Source of the DNA: Pirellulales bacterium
GTDB taxonomy: Bacteria > Planctomycetota > Planctomycetia > Pirellulales > Thermoguttaceae
Assembly (NCBI GenBank): GCA_030605745.1
Contig: JAUWHT010000394.1
Coordinates: 1-8,178, forward strand
DNA: 8,178 nucleotides
Direction: 5' to 3'
Part shown: positions 5,416 to 8,178 of the stretch, piece by piece
How positions within the stretch are numbered: the first letter of the stretch is position 1
Layout of the letters: each line of letters opens with the position of its first letter
Notes under the pieces: generated by a model
What the model was told of the DNA's origin: nothing
The model's database searches: none
What the model saw: only the letters and a program-made list of their open reading frames with translations
Translations under genes and position numbers: made by a program

Positions 5416-5437
5416 TTGTTCCCACGTCATCAGACCG

Positions 5438-5497
5438 GTTTAGCCGCCGCGTCCACGCGGCGCGGTGATACACCCGCGGGACGTTGTCCCCCGGCTA
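5438..5497. repeat. REP-like inverted pair of two different hairpin units
   Basis: Two units face each other. The left one starts GTTTAGCCG and holds the hairpin CGCCGCGT-CC-ACGCGGCG (5445-5462). The right one, on the minus strand, also starts TAGCCG and holds GGGAC-AAC-GTCCC. The outer ends TAGCCG (5441-5446) and CGGCTA (5492-5497) pair exactly. The left unit matches the 1136-1223 arm on both sides of the stem tip, but the tip itself differs while remaining paired. It fills the gap between the large secreted-protein gene and bioD. Confidence 0.75.
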
Positions 5498-5508
5498 TTG
5501 GACCCGCT

Positions 5509-7890
5509 CTATTCCTTCAAGTAAAACAGCACCAGCCGATCGCCGACCTTGTTTGCGTTGGTTTTCAGCACCAGCGACTCTTGGAACTCGACGGGCGCCA
5601 GCAGGAGGTATCGCCAGCAGAGCCCGCCGGTGCGGCCGCTCAGCGCTGCGCGGAAATCGCCGCTTCGGCCGAGGAAGGCGTCGAGGTCGTCGGCGGGCCA
5701 ACCGTCGGCCGGCTTGCCGTCGACGGCCAACTGGGCGATGCCCGTTTGTTCACCCTCTGGCTCTTGATAGACCAGTGCGACCCAGCGGCCGGCGCCCTGC
5801 TGGTTAATCAGTTCATTGGTTCCATCCTGTGCCGGCTGAAAGACGCCCCGCAGCCGCATCCGTCCGGTAATCTCGTCCCGCGTCTGATCGGTGGCATGCT
5901 GGACGGAAATCTCCGCACTCACGCCGTCGATTGGTTGATCGCCGCAGTTTCTTGCGGAGATAGCAATCCCGTCGGCAAACGGCATGGCCAGCACGTTGGT
6001 CGGTTTGCCGTTCTGGCTGACCAGCACAAAATTACGGTAGTTGCCACCCTCGATCAGGCCCGGGAACCAGTACCGCGCCGGGGCCGAGATGGCCGGACTG
6101 GACTGACCGTCGATGGAGACTTCCAGCCAGAGGTCGTTGCTGGCCAGGACCCGTGCATTGGCGTTCAATCGCAGCCAGTGTACGATGCCCGTGTCCTCGA
6201 CATGAATCAACTGCTCGGTCTTGCCGGGGCCGACGGTCTTCCTCTCCGACTCAAGCCGCGGCATGGGATCATTCTCGCGCGGCCCGGCCCAGTTGTACCG
6301 AAACCGATTTGACCGATACACGGCGGCCTCCAACCAACCACGGGGTTGGCTGAGCTTAAGGCCACGGAAGGTTTCCACCTCGACTTCTTCGGGAAATGTG
6401 ACGAAATCGAAACGGTACGCTGCCTGTTTGGCGTCGCGGAGCACGACCTTCAGGCTCTTCCGGTAGGCCAGACAGGTCGGCACCGGATTGGAGTCCTCGG
6501 TGATTTCAGGCATAGCGCGCCAGAGGTCGCCCGGGTTGCACTCGACGCGCGGTTTGTCTTCGCCGTCGAAATAGAAGGCCAGCCGGCCGTGATCGTTGCT
6601 TCGCGCGACGCGGACCACCGCCCCGGGCCCCGTCAGCTCGGCCAGCACGTGCTCGGCCGGGTTATCGCCTGTGATGGTCTTGGCGACCGCACCGGATGTA
6701 ATTCCGTCGGCGACGGACAAGCGTTCTGAGTTCATCAGCCGGTCGACCATGACACCGGTAGCCAGCTTGTTCCGGGGCTGGTACCAGGCGTCGAGCCCCC
6801 GTCCGTCGGGTGCTTCGAGCACACGGAGGTTGCGAATCCGGATCCATGCGTTGTGGTCCTGAAAGCCGATCCAGCCGGTCAGGTAGCGGTGTTTCAGTTC
6901 GGGATGGTTTAATGTGTTGCACTGTTGGATCAGTTCACCGTTGCACCAGACGGAGATCATCCAGCCGTCGGCCTTGACGACCACGTGGTTGTACTGTTCG
7001 GACTTATCGGCCCGGGCCAACGGCGGCATATTGCCGTAGATGGCGAAGCAGGAACCACGCGAGATGCCCGGGTGGTCATCAAGCTGCAGTTCCATGCCGT
7101 CGCCCGACGGCCAGCCGCCCGGCGGTGTGCGGATGGCGATGCCGGAGTTGCCGCCTTTTTTCATCTTGTATTCGAGTTCCAAGGTAAAGTTGGCGAACTG
7201 CTTTTCGGTCCGGATATAGTTGCCGCCGCCCGGATGCAGCACCAACTCGTCGTTCTCGGCTTTCCAGGCCCCAAGATTACCGGGGCACAACCAGCCGGCC
7301 AGGTCCTTGCCGTTGAAAATCGCCCGTCCATCCGGCTCCTTCCAGCGCAGCCCGGCCAGCGCGGCTTCTCCCTCGACGACAGCCAGCCCAAGTCCGAAGC
7401 GGCGGTCGGCCTGAATATCGACTTCGTAAAGTCGCTTATCGTCCACCGCGAGTGAGAATTTCCGGCCGGCGCGGCGAATTGTGGCCGTGTGCATTCCGTC
7501 GGCGATCGGCTCGACCTTTCCGCCGGGCACAAGTTCCTCGTTGCCGTTTGTCAACTGCCCGCAATGCTCTCCTTCGCGGAGCACCAATTCGAGGCCGTTG
7601 CCGCTGGGAACCTGCGGCAGCAGAACCTTCCATGCACCGCCGCCGGCGACCGACCACCTGAAGCGCAGTTCAAAATCGCCGGCGGTGAACCCCGACAACA
7701 GCGGCGTCGAATCGGCCTTGCCGCTGAGCTTCCCATCGGTGATAGTCCAACCCACCGGCGGCGAAATCCCATGGTCCCAACCGGCCAGCGAATCAGGCCG
7801 CAGCAGTTTCACCCCGAACGGTTCGTCGGCCGACGCGCCCATGGTGATTGACAAAACCAGCAGTAACGTAGCAGGAACAGTTCGCATCAT
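5509..7890 (-). CDS. Secreted DUF1080 (3-keto-disaccharide hydrolase) protein with DUF2961/GH172-like C-terminus
   Basis: The 793-residue protein begins with a signal peptide, MMRTVPATLLLVLSITMGAS, with probable cleavage after ASA (21). Residues 25-188 form a divergent DUF1080-like lectin/hydrolase sandwich. Residues 189-360 are a canonical DUF1080 domain: AIFNGKDLAGW (190-200), FTLELEYKMKKGGNSGIAIR (235-254), GMELQLDDHP (265-274) and IGFQDHNAWIRIRNLRV (341-357). From about 370 the pattern changes to two jelly-roll-like repeats, LTGPGAVVRV with LAFYFDGEDKPRVE (437-450), and DLWLEVSIDGQSSPAI with LAMPFADGIAIS (634-645), as in DUF2961/GH172 proteins. The GTGxEDYF-type motif expected of that family is not visible. 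Export and domains suggest binding or cleavage of glycans outside the cytoplasm. In-frame codons up to 8055 lack a signal peptide and are excluded. The domain reading is by eye; the substrate is unknown. Confidence 0.88.
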   Translation of the reverse strand: MMRTVPATLLLVLSITMGASADEPFGVKLLRPDSLAGWDHGISPPVGWTITDGKLSGKADSTPLLSGFTAGDFELRFRWSVAGGGAWKVLLPQVPSGNGLELVLREGEHCGQLTNGNEELVPGGKVEPIADGMHTATIRRAGRKFSLAVDDKRLYEVDIQADRRFGLGLAVVEGEAALAGLRWKEPDGRAIFNGKDLAGWLCPGNLGAWKAENDELVLHPGGGNYIRTEKQFANFTLELEYKMKKGGNSGIAIRTPPGGWPSGDGMELQLDDHPGISRGSCFAIYGNMPPLARADKSEQYNHVVVKADGWMISVWCNGELIQQCNTLNHPELKHRYLTGWIGFQDHNAWIRIRNLRVLEAPDGRGLDAWYQPRNKLATGVMVDRLMNSERLSVADGITSGAVAKTITGDNPAEHVLAELTGPGAVVRVARSNDHGRLAFYFDGEDKPRVECNPGDLWRAMPEITEDSNPVPTCLAYRKSLKVVLRDAKQAAYRFDFVTFPEEVEVETFRGLKLSQPRGWLEAAVYRSNRFRYNWAGPRENDPMPRLESERKTVGPGKTEQLIHVEDTGIVHWLRLNANARVLASNDLWLEVSIDGQSSPAISAPARYWFPGLIEGGNYRNFVLVSQNGKPTNVLAMPFADGIAISARNCGDQPIDGVSAEISVQHATDQTRDEITGRMRLRGVFQPAQDGTNELINQQGAGRWVALVYQEPEGEQTGIAQLAVDGKPADGWPADDLDAFLGRSGDFRAALSGRTGGLCWRYLLLAPVEFQESLVLKTNANKVGDRLVLFYLKE

Positions 7891-7897
7891 CAGACAT

Positions 7898-7926
7898 ATT
7901 ATGACCGACCGGATAGACAATTGCAA
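7898..7926 (-). promoter_or_regulatory. Candidate sigma-70-type promoter for the secreted DUF1080 protein
   Basis: On the minus strand TTGCAA (7926-7921) and CATAAT (7903-7898) are 17 bases apart, with four and five of six consensus matches. Transcription would start near 7891, at most a base or two before the ATG at 7890, implying a leaderless or nearly leaderless mRNA. That agrees with the missing Shine-Dalgarno site. Confidence 0.4.
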
Positions 7927-7977
7927 CGTTTTCCCCAACGGGGTCATCCGGCAATAGGGGGATGGGGAGATTGCAAA

Positions 7978-8005
7978 TTGCCTGACTCTAACGTTTTCTA
8001 TGTGT
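7978..8005 (+). promoter_or_regulatory. Conserved 28-base element, copy 2
   Basis: TTGCCTGACTC, TAACGTTTTC and TATGTGT in succession match the reverse complement of 114-141 with two differences. It lies 50 bases upstream of the start at 8055 and points toward it. The nine bases AACGTTTTC inside it recur at 7925-7933, and ATTGCAA recurs at 7920-7926 and 7970-7976, so this gap may contain repeated operator half-sites. Confidence 0.4.
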
Positions 8006-8054
8006 ACGGTCCGCCGCCTGCAAGGGAGGCACAGACCCGAAGGTTGTGTAGCCA

Positions 8055-8178
8055 ATGTGGGTGGTATTGCTTCTGGTTAAGTCGGTGGGCGGGGCTCTGG
8101 TATTTGCGTGGCTCGCCGCTGCGGGGCGCGAAGGGACGAAAGTTCTGCAGCAGGGCCCAACCTCGGAGGCGTCGCTCG
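8055..8178 (+). CDS. N-terminus of a hydrophobic or exported protein (partial)
   Basis: The frame from ATG at 8055 is open for 41 codons to the window edge. It starts MWVVLLLVKSVGGALVFAWL and continues AAAGREGTKVLQQG. The first 24 residues are hydrophobic and could be a signal anchor or an N-terminal membrane helix. An in-frame TAG at 8049-8051 fixes the upstream limit. GAAGG (8039-8043) lies 11 bases before the ATG and is a weak ribosome binding site. The gene would be divergent from the DUF1080 gene, with the conserved element at 7978-8005 upstream. The remainder is outside the window, so no function can be given, and a chance open frame in GC-rich DNA cannot be excluded. Confidence 0.45.
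   Translation, partial: MWVVLLLVKSVGGALVFAWLAAAGREGTKVLQQGPTSEASL

Noticed and set aside
5416..6312. Long plus-strand open frame (298 codons) opposite bioD and the DUF1080 gene
   Set aside because: It is antisense to two well-supported genes, shows no family motif, and long antisense frames are common in high-GC coding DNA.
7891..8055. A 55-residue N-terminal extension of the DUF1080 protein
   Set aside because: It would bury the signal peptide that begins at MMRTVP and would be translated across the conserved 28-base element and the candidate promoter.

Overview
The window looks like high-GC chromosomal DNA from a planctomycete, probably Pirellulales-like. This is inferred from three things: a secreted protein joining DUF1080 (3-keto-disaccharide hydrolase) modules to a DUF2961/GH172-like region, a DUF1080 type that is heavily expanded in that phylum; scattered GC-rich palindromic intergenic repeats; and weak or missing Shine-Dalgarno sites before most genes. 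No rRNA, tRNA, CRISPR array or transposase gene was seen.

Layout. The left end (1-412) holds the first codons of an outward-facing minus-strand gene, a conserved 28-base element, the 3' remnant of a sulfotransferase gene, and a G-rich inverted repeat. Two plus-strand glycosyltransferase genes follow (413-1129, GT-A/GT2 type; 1240-2229, GT-B type), separated by a perfect 33-bp inverted repeat. With the sulfotransferase remnant they look like the edge of a surface-polysaccharide locus. Next is a lower-GC cassette of two small plus-strand genes (2348-2650 and 2664-3059) with its own candidate promoter. Both products resemble the second half of a histone fold, and the second ends in two membrane segments. 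This is the most novel part of the window, but the fold assignment is only a reading of the sequence.

From 3095 to 7926 everything reads on the minus strand: an XRE-type regulator with a near-consensus promoter and a terminator, a DEDDy 3'-5' exonuclease of the PolB-exo2 type, dethiobiotin synthetase (bioD), and the 793-residue exported DUF1080/DUF2961-like protein. Every gap between these genes contains a repeat or palindrome. At the right end a new plus-strand gene appears to start at 8055, preceded by a second copy of the 28-base element found at the left end. Both copies point toward their outward-facing genes.

The genes do not form one pathway: polysaccharide glycosylation, DNA processing, biotin synthesis and glycan hydrolysis sit side by side. 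The unifying theme is the repeat-rich intergenic DNA, which includes REP-like paired hairpins whose stems differ by compensatory changes, and several G-quadruplex-compatible tracts.
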